Positions 9,078-17,929 of a stretch of DNA of 64,000 nt are shown here, piece by piece. Below the pieces are notes generated by a model. It did no database searches and was not told the origin of the DNA. It saw only the letters and a program-made list of their open reading frames with translations. The position numbers and the translations under genes were made by a program. How positions within the stretch are numbered: the first letter of the stretch is position 1; the number at the start of each line of letters is the position of its first letter. This stretch comes from an uncultured Lachnospiraceae bacterium (lineage in GTDB: Bacteria; Bacillota; Clostridia; Lachnospirales; Lachnospiraceae), in NCBI GenBank assembly GCA_947625775.1, contig CANQPM010000004.1, positions 172,527 to 236,526 on the forward strand, given 5' to 3'.

Positions 9078-9983
9078 ATGGCAAAAGAAAATTTACCTTC
9101 AAAAGAAAGCACCTCTGTCACCTATGAAACAGCAACAGGCGAAATTCCTTTCAATATGACAAACGATTATATGTTCCGTGCCGTATTGCAGAAGAACAAC
9201 CGCGTTTTGCGTGGGCTTATCAAAGCGCTGCTGCATTTGTCAGAGGATGACATTAAGGAGGTCAGGATTACCAACCCAATTATTCTGGGAGAGTCGATTG
9301 ACTCAAAGCAGATGTGGCTTGATGTAAATGTCATTCTCAATAATTTCATAATAATTAATCTTGAAATGCAGGTTGCAAATCTGTTCAACTGGCGAAATCG
9401 TTCTGTGTCATATATATGCCGTTCCTATGACAACCTGAACAGGGGCGGAAAGTATAAAGACGCCAAGCCTGTCATACATATCGGCTTTCTTGATTTTTCA
9501 CTGGAAGGAGCAGAGCCTGAATTTTATGCCACATATAAGCTCGCAAATGTCAAAACAGGGCAGATTTATAGTGACAACGTTACTCTCTGTGTGGTAGACT
9601 TAAATAAAACAGAGCTTGCCACAGATGAGGACAAAAAATACGGCATTGACAAGTGGGCGAAGCTTTTCAAAGCAAAGACATGGGAGGCGGTAAAAATGTT
9701 AGCGGAGGAAGATGTTTATATCAACGAGGCATCTAAGACAATCTATGAATTGTGTGCGGATTTTGAAGTTAAAAAACGCTGCTGGGAGCGGGAAGAGTTT
9801 GAGGACTATGCCGAGAGGCTTGCCGAATCGGAAACTAGGCTTGCCGAATCGGAAACCAAACTTGCCGAATCAGAGGCTAGGCTCGCAGATGCATTGACTC
9901 AGAAAGATGAGGCGCTTGAACAGCTTGAACAAGCGGAAAAATACCGTAAATGGGCAATAGCACACGGTTATAAGGAAGATTAA
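9078..9983 (+). CDS. Rpn family recombination-promoting nuclease / PD-(D/E)XK transposase-like protein, copy 2
   Basis: A 301-aa protein identical to the 3042 product through residue 245 or so, including the D...ExQ nuclease core. It then differs in the number and content of the heptad units (RLAESET, RLAESET, KLAESEA, then RLADALT) and has a shorter linker before EKYRKWAIAHGYKED. Together with copy 1 it forms 6036-bp-spaced direct repeats around the exporter operon, so the operon could be lost or duplicated by recombination between them. Confidence 0.85.
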   Translation: MAKENLPSKESTSVTYETATGEIPFNMTNDYMFRAVLQKNNRVLRGLIKALLHLSEDDIKEVRITNPIILGESIDSKQMWLDVNVILNNFIIINLEMQVANLFNWRNRSVSYICRSYDNLNRGGKYKDAKPVIHIGFLDFSLEGAEPEFYATYKLANVKTGQIYSDNVTLCVVDLNKTELATDEDKKYGIDKWAKLFKAKTWEAVKMLAEEDVYINEASKTIYELCADFEVKKRCWEREEFEDYAERLAESETRLAESETKLAESEARLADALTQKDEALEQLEQAEKYRKWAIAHGYKED

Positions 9984-9987
9984 AATA

Positions 9988-10018
9988 AAAAAAGGGGCTG
10001 TATACAAGCCCCTTTTTA
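9988..10018. terminator. Bidirectional terminator between Rpn copy 2 and the pfl locus
   Basis: AAAAAGGGGCT (9989-9999) pairs with AGCCCCTTTTT (10007-10017). It has A and T runs on both sides, so it can end transcription of the Rpn gene (plus) and of the glycyl-radical gene (minus). Confidence 0.85.
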
Positions 10019-10030
10019 TTATTCAGCCAA

Positions 10031-10276
10031 TTAAATCTGCTCATGGAATGTACGAGAGATAACGTCAGCCTGCTGTTCAGGTGTAAGCTTGATGAAGTTT
10101 ACAGCGTAGCCTGAAACGCGGATTGTAAGCTGAGGATAATTCTCGGGATGCTTCTGAGCGTCAAGCAGTGTCTCTCTGTTGAGCACGTTTACATTAAGGT
10201 GATGGCCGCCCTTTGTAGCATAGCCGTCTAATAATGATACTAAGTTGTCAACCTGTGTCTGATTGTTGTCTGCCAT
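10031..10276 (-). CDS. Separate glycyl-radical subunit/domain of pyruvate formate-lyase (GrcA-like)
   Basis: An 81-aa protein equal to the C-terminal domain of Pfl[25 protein letters not shown], then the glycyl-radical motif RVSGYAVNF with the radical Gly at about residue 56, and the tail ISRTFHEQI. It has its own strong AGGAGG site and ATG, 28 bases after the preceding small ORF. The pflB gene just upstream stops exactly before this domain, and 679 plus 81 residues add up to a full-length PflB. So this looks like an obligatory second chain, unlike the E. coli GrcA/YfiD spare part that backs up a complete PflB. It needs a PFL-activating enzyme to form the radical; none is seen in the window. 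Confidence 0.85.
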   Translation of the reverse strand: MADNNQTQVDNLVSLLDGYATKGGHHLNVNVLNRETLLDAQKHPENYPQLTIRVSGYAVNFIKLTPEQQADVISRTFHEQI

Positions 10277-10304
10277 AGTAATATACCTCCTAATAAAAAT
10301 TATA

Positions 10305-10514
10305 TTATTGATAATCGTCTAACCCCTGGTGCAACGTAGGTACGCTGCATGCCAAGGGAGTTCTGGAACAGTCTGTACATCCAAGAGTTTCTACTTCCTT
10401 TGTAGAATTTGCCGCCTCGTCAACATCTACATTGAAATGTCCCACAGCCTTGTCTTTGGAAAATCCCGCGTCAAGCTGCGCCACGAGGTCGTCAATCATA
10501 GATTTCTCGTCCAT
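10305..10514 (-). CDS. Small Cys-containing protein with N-terminal similarity to the glycyl-radical domain
   Basis: A product of about 69 aa (ATG at 10514; GTG at 10523 is possible, with GAGAGGAA before it). The first part, [28 protein letters not shown], lines up with [26 protein letters not shown] of the glycyl-radical gene. The part with the radical Gly is replaced by a tail with three Cys ([16 protein letters not shown]). It lies between pflB and the radical gene, on the same strand. I do not know a named family. It may bind the same surface of PflB; that is inference. Confidence 0.6.
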   Translation of the reverse strand: MDEKSMIDDLVAQLDAGFSKDKAVGHFNVDVDEAANSTKEVETLGCTDCSRTPLACSVPTLHQGLDDYQ

Positions 10515-10551
10515 AATCAGCACCTATTCCTCTCAAAAATCGTAATTAAAA

Positions 10552-10723
10552 ATTAGTTGTTAAGGTCGATTTCGATATCGCCAGAGAAGACCGAGGGCTT
10601 CTCTGGCGTTAGATAACATTAATTGTTAAGGTCGATTTCAATATCGCCAGAGAAGACCGAGGGCTTCTCCGGCGTTAGATAACATTAATTGTTAAGGTCG
10701 ATTTCGATATCGCCAGAGAAGAC
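10552..10723 (-). repeat. Three 66-bp tandem repeats built from the pflB 3' end, with hairpins
   Basis: The unit attaattgttaaggtcgatt... starts at 10552, 10618 and 10684 (period 66). The third copy is the end of pflB itself; read on the minus strand each copy encodes [12 protein letters not shown] plus a stop. In the two downstream copies an 11-bp stem (10579-10589 with 10598-10608) forms around the loop accgaggg. The equivalent stem of the second copy has one change that keeps a G-U pair in the minus-strand RNA. No T run follows, so they are more likely mRNA 3'-end stabilisers or processing sites than terminators. Confidence 0.8.
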
Positions 10724-12724
10724 CTTAGCTTCCTTACCAAGCGCGTTAGGGATAATGGTAAATGTATTAGAGATACCATCCTGTGCATCCTTAAACGGCA
10801 GCTTAGATACTGAAGACAATGAAGCTACAGCGCCATGAGTATCACGGCCGTGCATAGGGTTAGCGCCAGGAGCAAACGGCTGTCCCTTCTTACGTCCATC
10901 AGGTGTGTTGCCTGTTGCCTTGCCGTATGTTACGTTTGAAGTAATAGTAAGGATAGAAGTTGTAGGAATACCATTCCTGTAGGTATGATGTCTTCTTACG
11001 GCAGTCATAAACCTGTGAACGATATCCTGAGCGATAAGGTCTACACGGTCATCATCATTGCCGTACTTAGGGAAGTCGCCCGTTGTCTCAAAGTCAACGA
11101 TTACGCCGTCCTCATCACGAATAGGCTTAACCTTTGCATACTTGATAGCTGATAATGAGTCAGCAACAATTGAAAGACCAGCAACGCCTGTAGCGAAGTA
11201 TCTCTTAACATCTCTGTCATGAAGAGCCATCTCTGCTCTCTCATAGCAGTATTTGTCATGCATATAGTGAATGATGTTGAGCGTATTTACATATACGTCA
11301 GCCTGCCATTCCATCATGTCGATGAACTTGCTCATTACATCATCGTAATCAAGCACATCGCCTGTTACAGGGCGGTACTTAGGACCAACCTGCTTCTTTG
11401 TAACCTCGTCTACACCACCGTTTAAAGCATAGAGCAGGCACTTAGCAAGGTTAGCGCGAGCGCCGAAGAACTGCATCTCTTTGCCGACAACCATTGAAGA
11501 TACGCAGCAAGCGATAGCATAATCATCACCGTGAGTAACTCTCATGAGGTCATCATTCTCGTACTGGATTGAAGAGGTCGCGATAGACATCTTAGCGCAG
11601 TATCTCTTCCAATTCTCAGGAAGTCTTGTAGACCAGAGAACTGTAAGGTTCGGCTCGGGTGAAGGTCCAAGGTTTGTAAGTGTGTTGAGGTAACGGAATG
11701 ACATCTTTGTTACCATAGGACGTCCGTCAACGCCAACACCGCCGAGTGACTCTGTTACCCAAACAGGATCGCCTGCGAAAATCTGGTTGTACTCAGGTGT
11801 ACGAGCAAACTTAACGCAGCGCAGCTTCATAATAAAGTGGTCAACGAACTCCTGAATCTGCTCCTCTGTAAATGTGCCGTTCTTTAAGTCTCTCTGAGCA
11901 TAGCAGTCAAGGAATGTAGATGTACGTCCAAGTGACATAGCCGCACCGTTCTGCTCCTTAACAGCGCAGAGATAACCGAAGTAAGTAGCCTGGATAGCTT
12001 CCTGTACGTTTGAAGCAGGCTTAGAAATGTCGCAGCCGTAAGAAGCAGCCATTTCCTTCATCATCTTAAGAGCTGTCATCTGCTCTGAAAGCTCCTCACG
12101 AAGACGGATAACATCATCTGTCATAACGCGGCCTGTAGAATCTTTCTGATCCTGCTTATCCTCAAGAAGTCTGTCAATACCATAAAGAGCAACACGTCTG
12201 TAATCGCCGATGATACGTCCACGCCCGTAAGCATCAGGAAGACCTGTGATAATGTGTGAAGAACGGCAAGCTCTCATCTCCTGATTGTAAGCGTCGAAGC
12301 AGCCTGCATTGTGTGTTTTTCTGTGTGTTGCAAAGAACTCGCTGATTTCAGGATCAACCTCATAACCGTTGTCCGCGCAAGCTTTCTCTGCCATTCTGAT
12401 ACCGCCGTAAGGCTGTAAAGAACGCTTGAAAGGCTTATCTGTCTGGAATCCTACGATTTTCTCCTTGCTCTTGTCGAGGTATCCCGGACCATGAGAAGTG
12501 ATTGTAGAGATAACCCTGGTATCCATATCAAGAACACCGCCATGTTCTCTTTCCTGCTTCTGAAGGTCAAGAACCATCTCCCATAAATCCTTTGTGTCCT
12601 GTGTAGGTCCGGCTAAGAAAGACTCATCTCCGTCATACGGCGTGTAGTTTCTCTGAATAAAGTCACGCACATTAACTTCGCTTTCCCATTTGCCACCTAC
12701 AAAATCTTTCCATTCTGGTCTCAT
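10685..12724 (-). CDS. pflB: Pyruvate formate-lyase (formate C-acetyltransferase) body, lacking the glycyl-radical domain
   Basis: Converts pyruvate and CoA to acetyl-CoA and formate in the cytoplasm. The start MRPEWKDF at 12724 is chosen because AGGAGG lies nine bases before it; an upstream in-frame start adds only 14 unlikely residues. The product is 679 aa and has the catalytic Cys-Cys pair in [27 protein letters not shown] and the conserved [25 protein letters not shown] stretch (split here: [11 protein letters not shown], then GANPMHGRD). It stops at [20 protein letters not shown], just before where E. coli PflB continues into its radical domain. That domain is supplied by the gene at 10031-10276. 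As read, this chain alone should be inactive. Confidence 0.9.
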   Translation of the reverse strand: MRPEWKDFVGGKWESEVNVRDFIQRNYTPYDGDESFLAGPTQDTKDLWEMVLDLQKQEREHGGVLDMDTRVISTITSHGPGYLDKSKEKIVGFQTDKPFKRSLQPYGGIRMAEKACADNGYEVDPEISEFFATHRKTHNAGCFDAYNQEMRACRSSHIITGLPDAYGRGRIIGDYRRVALYGIDRLLEDKQDQKDSTGRVMTDDVIRLREELSEQMTALKMMKEMAASYGCDISKPASNVQEAIQATYFGYLCAVKEQNGAAMSLGRTSTFLDCYAQRDLKNGTFTEEQIQEFVDHFIMKLRCVKFARTPEYNQIFAGDPVWVTESLGGVGVDGRPMVTKMSFRYLNTLTNLGPSPEPNLTVLWSTRLPENWKRYCAKMSIATSSIQYENDDLMRVTHGDDYAIACCVSSMVVGKEMQFFGARANLAKCLLYALNGGVDEVTKKQVGPKYRPVTGDVLDYDDVMSKFIDMMEWQADVYVNTLNIIHYMHDKYCYERAEMALHDRDVKRYFATGVAGLSIVADSLSAIKYAKVKPIRDEDGVIVDFETTGDFPKYGNDDDRVDLIAQDIVHRFMTAVRRHHTYRNGIPTTSILTITSNVTYGKATGNTPDGRKKGQPFAPGANPMHGRDTHGAVASLSSVSKLPFKDAQDGISNTFTIIPNALGKEAKVFSGDIEIDLNN

Positions 12725-12843
12725 TTTGCAAAGCCTCCTATTAATAAATTTAATATTTTGCGGCATAAAGCCGTAGGTTACAATAAGAGATGTAATTTTG
12801 TTACTTATGCCCTGATAAATTGTTAATTACACCTTGTATTTGT

Positions 12844-12873
12844 ATTATAGCCTCAATCTTGTATACACGTCAA
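12844..12873 (-). promoter_or_regulatory. Promoter of the pfl locus
   Basis: On the minus strand TTGACG (12873-12868), an 18-base spacer and TATAAT (12849-12844). It gives a 5' leader of roughly 110 bases before the pflB ATG at 12724. A strong promoter fits a fermentation gene with high expression. Confidence 0.75.
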
Positions 12874-13005
12874 CACTATTTTTTGTTCTTTTTCACGTAC
12901 AGAGGGGAAAATTTTTTCAAAAATTTGGTAAAAATTAAAAAAGTATTATATTTATTATTTTTTGCTAAAAAATGCTTAAAATACTTTGTTAAGCCAAGAA
13001 CGCAC

Positions 13006-13034
13006 TTGCCAATTTTTTAAATATATATTATATT
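13006..13034 (+). promoter_or_regulatory. Promoter of the DUF1858 gene
   Basis: TTGCCA (13006-13011), 17-base spacer, TATATT (13029-13034), about 60 bases before the ATG at 13097. It diverges from the pfl promoter; the AT-rich stretch 12874-13005 between the two holds no gene that I can support. Confidence 0.6.
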
Positions 13035-13096
13035 AATATAATTGATGGAAATAATATTTTGCAGCTGCAAAGACGCAGCAGTCTGGAGGTAAAAAA

Positions 13097-13291
13097 ATGG
13101 CAGATATAACCAAGGATATGACTATCGGTGAGATTTTGAGAGTAAAGCCTGATGTGGCGCCTGCGCTTATGGAGGCGGGCATGCACTGTCTGGGCTGTCC
13201 TTCGGCTCAGGGAGAGACTCTGGAGGAGGCGGCGATGGTTCACGGCATCGATATCGACTCTCTTATGTCAAAGATTGCTGGTATTGCGTAA
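13097..13291 (+). CDS. DUF1858 domain protein
   Basis: A 64-aa protein ([19 protein letters not shown]...) with the DUF1858 pattern, including [22 protein letters not shown], where the CxxC-type pair (HCLGCP) is the hallmark. It has a GGAGG site seven bases before the ATG. DUF1858 domains occur alone or at the N-terminus of ScdA-like and hybrid-cluster proteins in anaerobes and are thought to bind metal or take part in redox or iron-sulfur chemistry. It is divergent from pflB, which suggests, without proving, a link to anaerobic metabolism. Confidence 0.85.
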   Translation: MADITKDMTIGEILRVKPDVAPALMEAGMHCLGCPSAQGETLEEAAMVHGIDIDSLMSKIAGIA

Positions 13292-13348
13292 TCTGGGAAA
13301 ATACTGGTGACAGGCAGGCTTTGCAATAAGGATTATTTCTTGCGAAAC

Positions 13349-13403
13349 AAAAAGGACTGGCGCTTTGCGGTATTCATTCGTTAAAGCGGCAGTCCCTTTT
13401 TTG
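13349..13403 (+). terminator. Terminator of the DUF1858 gene
   Basis: AAAAAGGACTG and inner CGCTTT pair with AAAGCG and CAGTCC, followed by CTTTTTT. A strong two-part stem about 60 bases after the stop. Confidence 0.85.
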
Positions 13404-13554
13404 TGGAAAATAAGGTGCGCCTGTCTTATATCCCTGCGGTTGTCTGGCACTGAAAAAGTCCGCACAAAAGAACAAGCCGTAGAGCAGGTCGGTTTTACCA
13501 TAGCATTTACAGTGTTTCAAAAACATTATTTATGTTGTCTTCGGACAGGTCATA

Positions 13555-13825
13555 TCACTTGGCATCTGCCTTTTGTTCCTGGCTGTTTATTGCATTGATA
13601 AATTTGCTTTCTGAACAAGCTTCATCATTTACAAAATATTGCACAGTCAATTCATAGTTATAATCATATCCAGATTGGCTATAGTCTGACGTTTCATGTG
13701 TGGTAAACAAGAGCAACAAATTAAAATACCCTTCCTTATATGTGTCCTCAAATTGTATCATAAACGGCTTATTCTGTCGGAGTTGAATACTTGAAACGAA
13801 GAAATGTGCATAATATAATTAAAAC
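13555..13825 (-). pseudogene. C-terminal remnant of an unidentified gene
   Basis: The minus frame ending at 13555 reads like a real protein (SSIQLRQNKPFMIQFED, FNLLLLFTTHETSDYSQ, YELTVQYFVNDEA) and stays open to about 13825, but it has no start with a ribosome binding site and no upstream continuation. I do not recognise it. It is best read as the tail of a lost gene. The plus strand between 13404 and 13554 shows nothing supportable. Confidence 0.35.
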
Positions 13826-13865
13826 CAAGGAATATTGTAAAATTTTGTTGAAATTGATAATATTT

Positions 13866-13878
13866 GTTTACAGTAAAC
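13866..13878. promoter_or_regulatory. Palindromic operator candidate before the SLATT gene
   Basis: GTTTACAGTAAAC is a perfect palindrome around a central A, about 100 bases before the SLATT start and close to weak promoter-like boxes (TTGTAA...TAATAT just upstream). It may bind a regulator of the two-gene unit. Confidence 0.3.
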
Positions 13879-13981
13879 CGTAAAAGTTCAGTTTTTTCAT
13901 ATTTTCATATTAATATTAACCCACAGGCAACGGAAATAAATAGGCAGGCGGCAGTTTTGGGTGAAAGGAGCGTCTGCCCTG

Positions 13982-14485
13982 ATGGACAAAATAGATAAAT
14001 TCTGCGTGTTGGACAATGTAAAATCCAAAGAAGAACTTCACAGGATAGCCTTGGAATATATTGATTATTACCATAAAAGGGCAAATTTTTATAAATACGC
14101 ATACCGTGTTTTCAGCATTATTAAATATCTGGCGCTGGCGGCAATCCCTATAATCCAGGTGACGCCAATCGCTGGAAAATCCCCTTGGGTAGTAGTGATA
14201 GCATCATCCGTGAGCCTGTTAATGGATTCATTGAATGACCTTTTCCAAATGAAGGACAAGTGGATATTATACCGCAATGCGGACGGCAGGCTTATGAGGG
14301 AACAGCGGCAGTATAATTTAAAATCAGGCGCTTATTCTGGGCTGGATGACGAAAAGAGATTTCATATGTTTGCCGATAATTTTGAGGATATTGTCCAATG
14401 CGAGGCGAAGGAGTGGGCGGTGACTGTCAATCAGGTTAAGGAGCGCCGGAAGGACAGCTCTGCTGTCGAGAGTGGAGATAAATGA
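13982..14485 (+). CDS. SLATT-like two-transmembrane protein (putative pore effector)
   Basis: A protein of 167 aa from the ATG at 13982 (AAAGGAG lies 11 bases before it; a GTG at 13961 is less likely). Soluble N-terminal helices (ELHRIALEYIDYYHKRANFYKYAYRVFS) lead into two adjacent TM helices (IIKYLALAAIPIIQVTPI and PWVVVIASSVSLLMDSLNDLF), then a charged helical region (MKDKWILYRNADGRLMREQRQY). This order matches SLATT/DUF4231 domains. SLATT proteins are predicted by family work to be membrane-perforating effectors paired with nucleotide-sensing or ATPase partners in bacterial conflict systems. It ends 18 bases before the HD/Hsp90-type gene, so the two are very likely co-transcribed. Confidence 0.7.
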   Translation: MDKIDKFCVLDNVKSKEELHRIALEYIDYYHKRANFYKYAYRVFSIIKYLALAAIPIIQVTPIAGKSPWVVVIASSVSLLMDSLNDLFQMKDKWILYRNADGRLMREQRQYNLKSGAYSGLDDEKRFHMFADNFEDIVQCEAKEWAVTVNQVKERRKDSSAVESGDK

Positions 14486-14503
14486 ACGGGAGAAAACACA
14501 GTT

Positions 14504-17500
14504 ATGGAAAATACATATGATTTTAATATGCATATGACGCTGGAACAGCATTTTGAAAACCTCGCGCATGCATACCCGAACGCGGGCGAGATACACAGCC
14601 TGTGGGTGCTTCTGAAGAAGAAAATTGAGGATGAGCTGGTGCATTCGCGGGGCGTTTTTGTGAATTACAGCCTTCATGATGCGACACACAGCCGTACTGT
14701 GCTTCAGGCAATAGAGAGGTTTTTGGGTGATAAGCGGATTCGCATGCTTTCCGTGACAGATACGTTTATGATATTGGCATGCACATATGCACACGATTAT
14801 GGCATGGCGCAGACTTACAATAAAATTTATGATTTGCTCGGGAAAACAGAATTTAAGAATTTTTTGGATGATACGCACAAAAATGCGGATCATCTCGAGA
14901 AAGAGGAGTCATGGGCAGTTGAGAACCTTCTCAAGTATCTGAACGACGAGAAACCGAATATCAAGTTAAATGATATGTATTTTTCCATAATGCTGGTAAT
15001 CCAGATGTATTTGCGCCCTGAACATTGGAAGGGCGTGATTGACATACGCAGGGATTTTGAGGGGCTTTTTTCAGGTCAGATTAAAAAACGGTTTATACAT
15101 GGCTGCGAAGGCATTGTTGAGGTGTGCATGTGCCATGGACAGACCATTGAGGATCTGCTCAAGCTGTCACCTGAAGCAGACGGAATGGCGGGTGATGACT
15201 ACCATCCCCGCTTTGTGGCGGCAATGCTGCGGCTTGGGGATCTGCTGGACTTGGACAACGGACGTTTTCCCGCCTGGTTTGCCAAAGAGGTTGCGCAAAA
15301 TAAAAATATTATTCCCAAGCTTTCAGTTCTGCATTTTGGAAAACATGAGGCAGTTTCCCATTTGCTGATTACGCCTGATAAGATTGAGATTACCGCCCAT
15401 TGTTATTCAAAATATATTGCAAGGTCAGGGGAGGAAAACAGGGAAAAAGAAGATCTTGAGATAGAGAATGCGCAGGAGGAGTGTTATGAAATAGCAGGGC
15501 TTGTAAGTGAATGGACTGAAAGGCTTACTGCTGAGTGCAATGAGCTGGTGATGCATTGGAATGAGATAGCCCCTTGCGATTTTGGCAGCCCGCCCGCCAA
15601 TCTTAACATATCAATTTATGTTGATGGAATGGAATACACTGCCGAAAACAGGACACTGCAGATGCAGATGTCGCAGGAACGTGTTATGGATCTGTTGGAA
15701 GGCACAAGCATTTACAGGGATAATTATGTTGGAATCCGCGAGATAATCCAGAATGCAATAGATGCGTCTCTCTTACAGCTTTGGAATGACCTGCTGCAAA
15801 ATAAATACAGCTCCTACGGCTTGTCAAAGGACGATGTGGCTGATGGGCTTGACCTGCTCCAGTTTAAGGGGGCTGGAAAGGCTTCAATCTTTGGAAATTA
15901 TGATATTACGGTAGAGGTTATCAAGGACGAGCTGCAGAATAAGGTGTTTATCGTAGTAAAAGATAAAGGAATCGGCATTTCTACGGAAGAAATTAAATAC
16001 ATTTCCGATATAGGCTCGAGCAGGGAGAAAAATAAAAGGATAAAAAAATTCATGAAAGGGATGCCGGCATGGCTTAAACCGTCAGGCATTTTTGGAATAG
16101 GCCTGCAGTCGGTATTCCAGCTGACAGACCGCATCTGCTTTTACACAAGGCTTCATAATAAGCCGGAGTATATGATTGCCCTGAATTCATATGGCAGGAA
16201 CAAGGGAAAGATAGAGACGCGTGAACTGCCTGAAAGCACCGATGGTCTGCATCATGATAATGCAATCCCGGGAACAAACGTAAAAATAGCAGTAGAGCCT
16301 AAAAAGCTTTTGGAAATCAGCGGACAGAATAAGGGAAAGCTCAAATATTATGACAATGCGTTTGACGAGGGCGATGAACTGGACATGATATATAATGAAA
16401 TTTCTGCTGCGTGCAGGGAGAAAATCGCTGAGTCGGAGTATGATTATTTTAATATATACCTTGAAACAAAGACGACTCCCAGTAATAAGAAAGAGGTATT
16501 GAGGGAGCACCTGCGCAAAAGCTGTTTCTGTCCAAGGACGGATGGCAGCGAAGCCGCTGATAATGGATACTTTAATCGGTTTTTGGATAATGAAAAGGAC
16601 GGATATTATTTTACTAATGAAAGGGCAATGTTTTGGGATAAGGAAACATTCAGGCTTTATACATTGACGATAAAGCCGTGTGCAATTTTGACCGAAAACG
16701 GGAAAGAGGAACTGGAGCTGCCCGATAAAATCCCCAATCTTTATGTTGTAGGATATAAGTTTAACAGGATATCGAATGTTGAGTCCATATATGACGGCGG
16801 GAACATGACGAGCCAGCTGCATGCGGGATTTTTGGAGCTGGATGTAATGATCCTGGACGACAAGCCAAAGAATTACATGAATATAGACAGGGACAGGCTG
16901 AAAGACGGCGCGATTGACGAGGACGAGCTGCTGAAAGTGCGTCGGAATATGCTGGAAAGATGGTGCGAGGACTACTGGTGCGCTGACGGCGAGGAGCGGG
17001 ATGGATATTTTGACAGCATGCGAGAAAGCCTGTGTTCATTTATGCTTATGTTTTACCGTAATCTGCCTGGCAAATTATTTAAAAAATTTACGGACAAATA
17101 TCAGAAACAGATAAACAGGCTGAACATACCATTGAGAAATGAGCTAAATATAAAGGCTTCCCAATTATGGAGCAAGAAAATTGTATTTAAGGTTAAGATA
17201 AAGGAAACAAAAGAATCAATAGGATTAAAAAAAGAAGGCAGTGCAGAAGCGGATGCAAGTTATGAAATACAGATGGAAAACATATACCGTCTTCCACACC
17301 GTCTTGTGCATATTGAAGAAATATACAGTGATAATAGCGGCAGTCTTTGGTATAGGCTGCGTTTGAAGAATTCTGACCACAATGAAATACATTCAATAAA
17401 AATGGATAAAGCTGCGAGGCTGTATGATTATTCAAATGCGTTTGACATATCAGAGGATAAGCCACTGGTAAAAAAGTTGTTTAAGCCTGATGAGGAATAT

Positions 17501-17899
17501 AAGGCGTTACTGGTAAATTGCTTTCCGAGGACGTTTCAGGCAGGGCGCAATATGTATATGGATATAAACTATTGCATAAAGGGCTACATCCTTTCGCCGT
17601 TTGATGATAAAACTTCGGAGGAATTTAAGGAATTTATAAAAGGACTGAATGAAGGCGAGAGCGATGAGGAAGCAATAAAGCGTCTGATATGCAGCATCAA
17701 AGAAAGCAGACAATTCAGTAAATGCGTCAGGTATATTATAAAGGTTAATTCTGCGCAAAATTCAGGCAAAAGCAATGAAGACATAAAATGTGAGATAGAG
17801 AAGCAGTATGGGGAATTTTTGGAGGAGTTTTTTGGCGTAATGTTAAATAATAGATATAACGTGCAGACTGTGGGCGGTGAAGGCGCTTGTAATATTTGA
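14504..17899 (+). CDS. HD-domain plus Hsp90-type (GHKL) ATPase protein, putative defence sensor
   Basis: An 1131-aa protein. Residues 50-260 form an HD-type metal phosphohydrolase-like domain: H58-D59 and H62 in LHDATHSRTV, H97-D98 in YAHDYGM, RPEHW at 171-175 and MLRLGDLLDLD at 241-251. Residues 390-545 form a GHKL ATP site: N-box IREIIQNAIDAS (E413, N417), G1 box VKDKGIGIS (D487) and G2 box GIFGIGLQSVF (528-538). The remaining 580 residues include an Hsp90-middle-like part and an unassigned C-terminus. The architecture recalls 'HD-CE plus HATPase' proteins described in computational surveys of conflict systems. The SLATT gene upstream fits the role of effector, this protein that of sensor or switch. 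No named experimental system is recognised. Confidence 0.75.
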   Translation: MENTYDFNMHMTLEQHFENLAHAYPNAGEIHSLWVLLKKKIEDELVHSRGVFVNYSLHDATHSRTVLQAIERFLGDKRIRMLSVTDTFMILACTYAHDYGMAQTYNKIYDLLGKTEFKNFLDDTHKNADHLEKEESWAVENLLKYLNDEKPNIKLNDMYFSIMLVIQMYLRPEHWKGVIDIRRDFEGLFSGQIKKRFIHGCEGIVEVCMCHGQTIEDLLKLSPEADGMAGDDYHPRFVAAMLRLGDLLDLDNGRFPAWFAKEVAQNKNIIPKLSVLHFGKHEAVSHLLITPDKIEITAHCYSKYIARSGEENREKEDLEIENAQEECYEIAGLVSEWTERLTAECNELVMHWNEIAPCDFGSPPANLNISIYVDGMEYTAENRTLQMQMSQERVMDLLEGTSIYRDNYVGIREIIQNAIDASLLQLWNDLLQNKYSSYGLSKDDVADGLDLLQFKGAGKASIFGNYDITVEVIKDELQNKVFIVVKDKGIGISTEEIKYISDIGSSREKNKRIKKFMKGMPAWLKPSGIFGIGLQSVFQLTDRICFYTRLHNKPEYMIALNSYGRNKGKIETRELPESTDGLHHDNAIPGTNVKIAVEPKKLLEISGQNKGKLKYYDNAFDEGDELDMIYNEISAACREKIAESEYDYFNIYLETKTTPSNKKEVLREHLRKSCFCPRTDGSEAADNGYFNRFLDNEKDGYYFTNERAMFWDKETFRLYTLTIKPCAILTENGKEELELPDKIPNLYVVGYKFNRISNVESIYDGGNMTSQLHAGFLELDVMILDDKPKNYMNIDRDRLKDGAIDEDELLKVRRNMLERWCEDYWCADGEERDGYFDSMRESLCSFMLMFYRNLPGKLFKKFTDKYQKQINRLNIPLRNELNIKASQLWSKKIVFKVKIKETKESIGLKKEGSAEADASYEIQMENIYRLPHRLVHIEEIYSDNSGSLWYRLRLKNSDHNEIHSIKMDKAARLYDYSNAFDISEDKPLVKKLFKPDEEYKALLVNCFPRTFQAGRNMYMDINYCIKGYILSPFDDKTSEEFKEFIKGLNEGESDEEAIKRLICSIKESRQFSKCVRYIIKVNSAQNSGKSNEDIKCEIEKQYGEFLEEFFGVMLNNRYNVQTVGGEGACNI

Positions 17900-17929
17900 A
17901 ATAATATATGAAAAAAATGGTAAAATTTG

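Noticed and set aside
10329..10556. 75-aa plus-strand ORF antisense to the small Cys protein
   Set aside because: No ribosome binding site; the minus-strand product has clear similarity to the neighbouring radical domain, so the plus frame is a shadow.
10552..10723. Tandem repeats considered as a CRISPR array
   Set aside because: There are no unique spacers; the unit is a direct duplication of the pflB end.
12815..12830. TTGTTAA half-site resembling a Rex operator in the pfl leader
   Set aside because: Only one half matches; the second half-site at the proper distance is absent, so no claim of Rex control is made.
12820..13020. 66-aa ORF between the pfl and DUF1858 promoters
   Set aside because: Low-complexity AT-rich frame without a ribosome binding site, overlapping both promoters.
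16187..16822. 211-aa minus ORF inside the HD/Hsp90 gene
   Set aside because: Opposite strand of an evident 1131-aa gene with intact motifs; no start signals.
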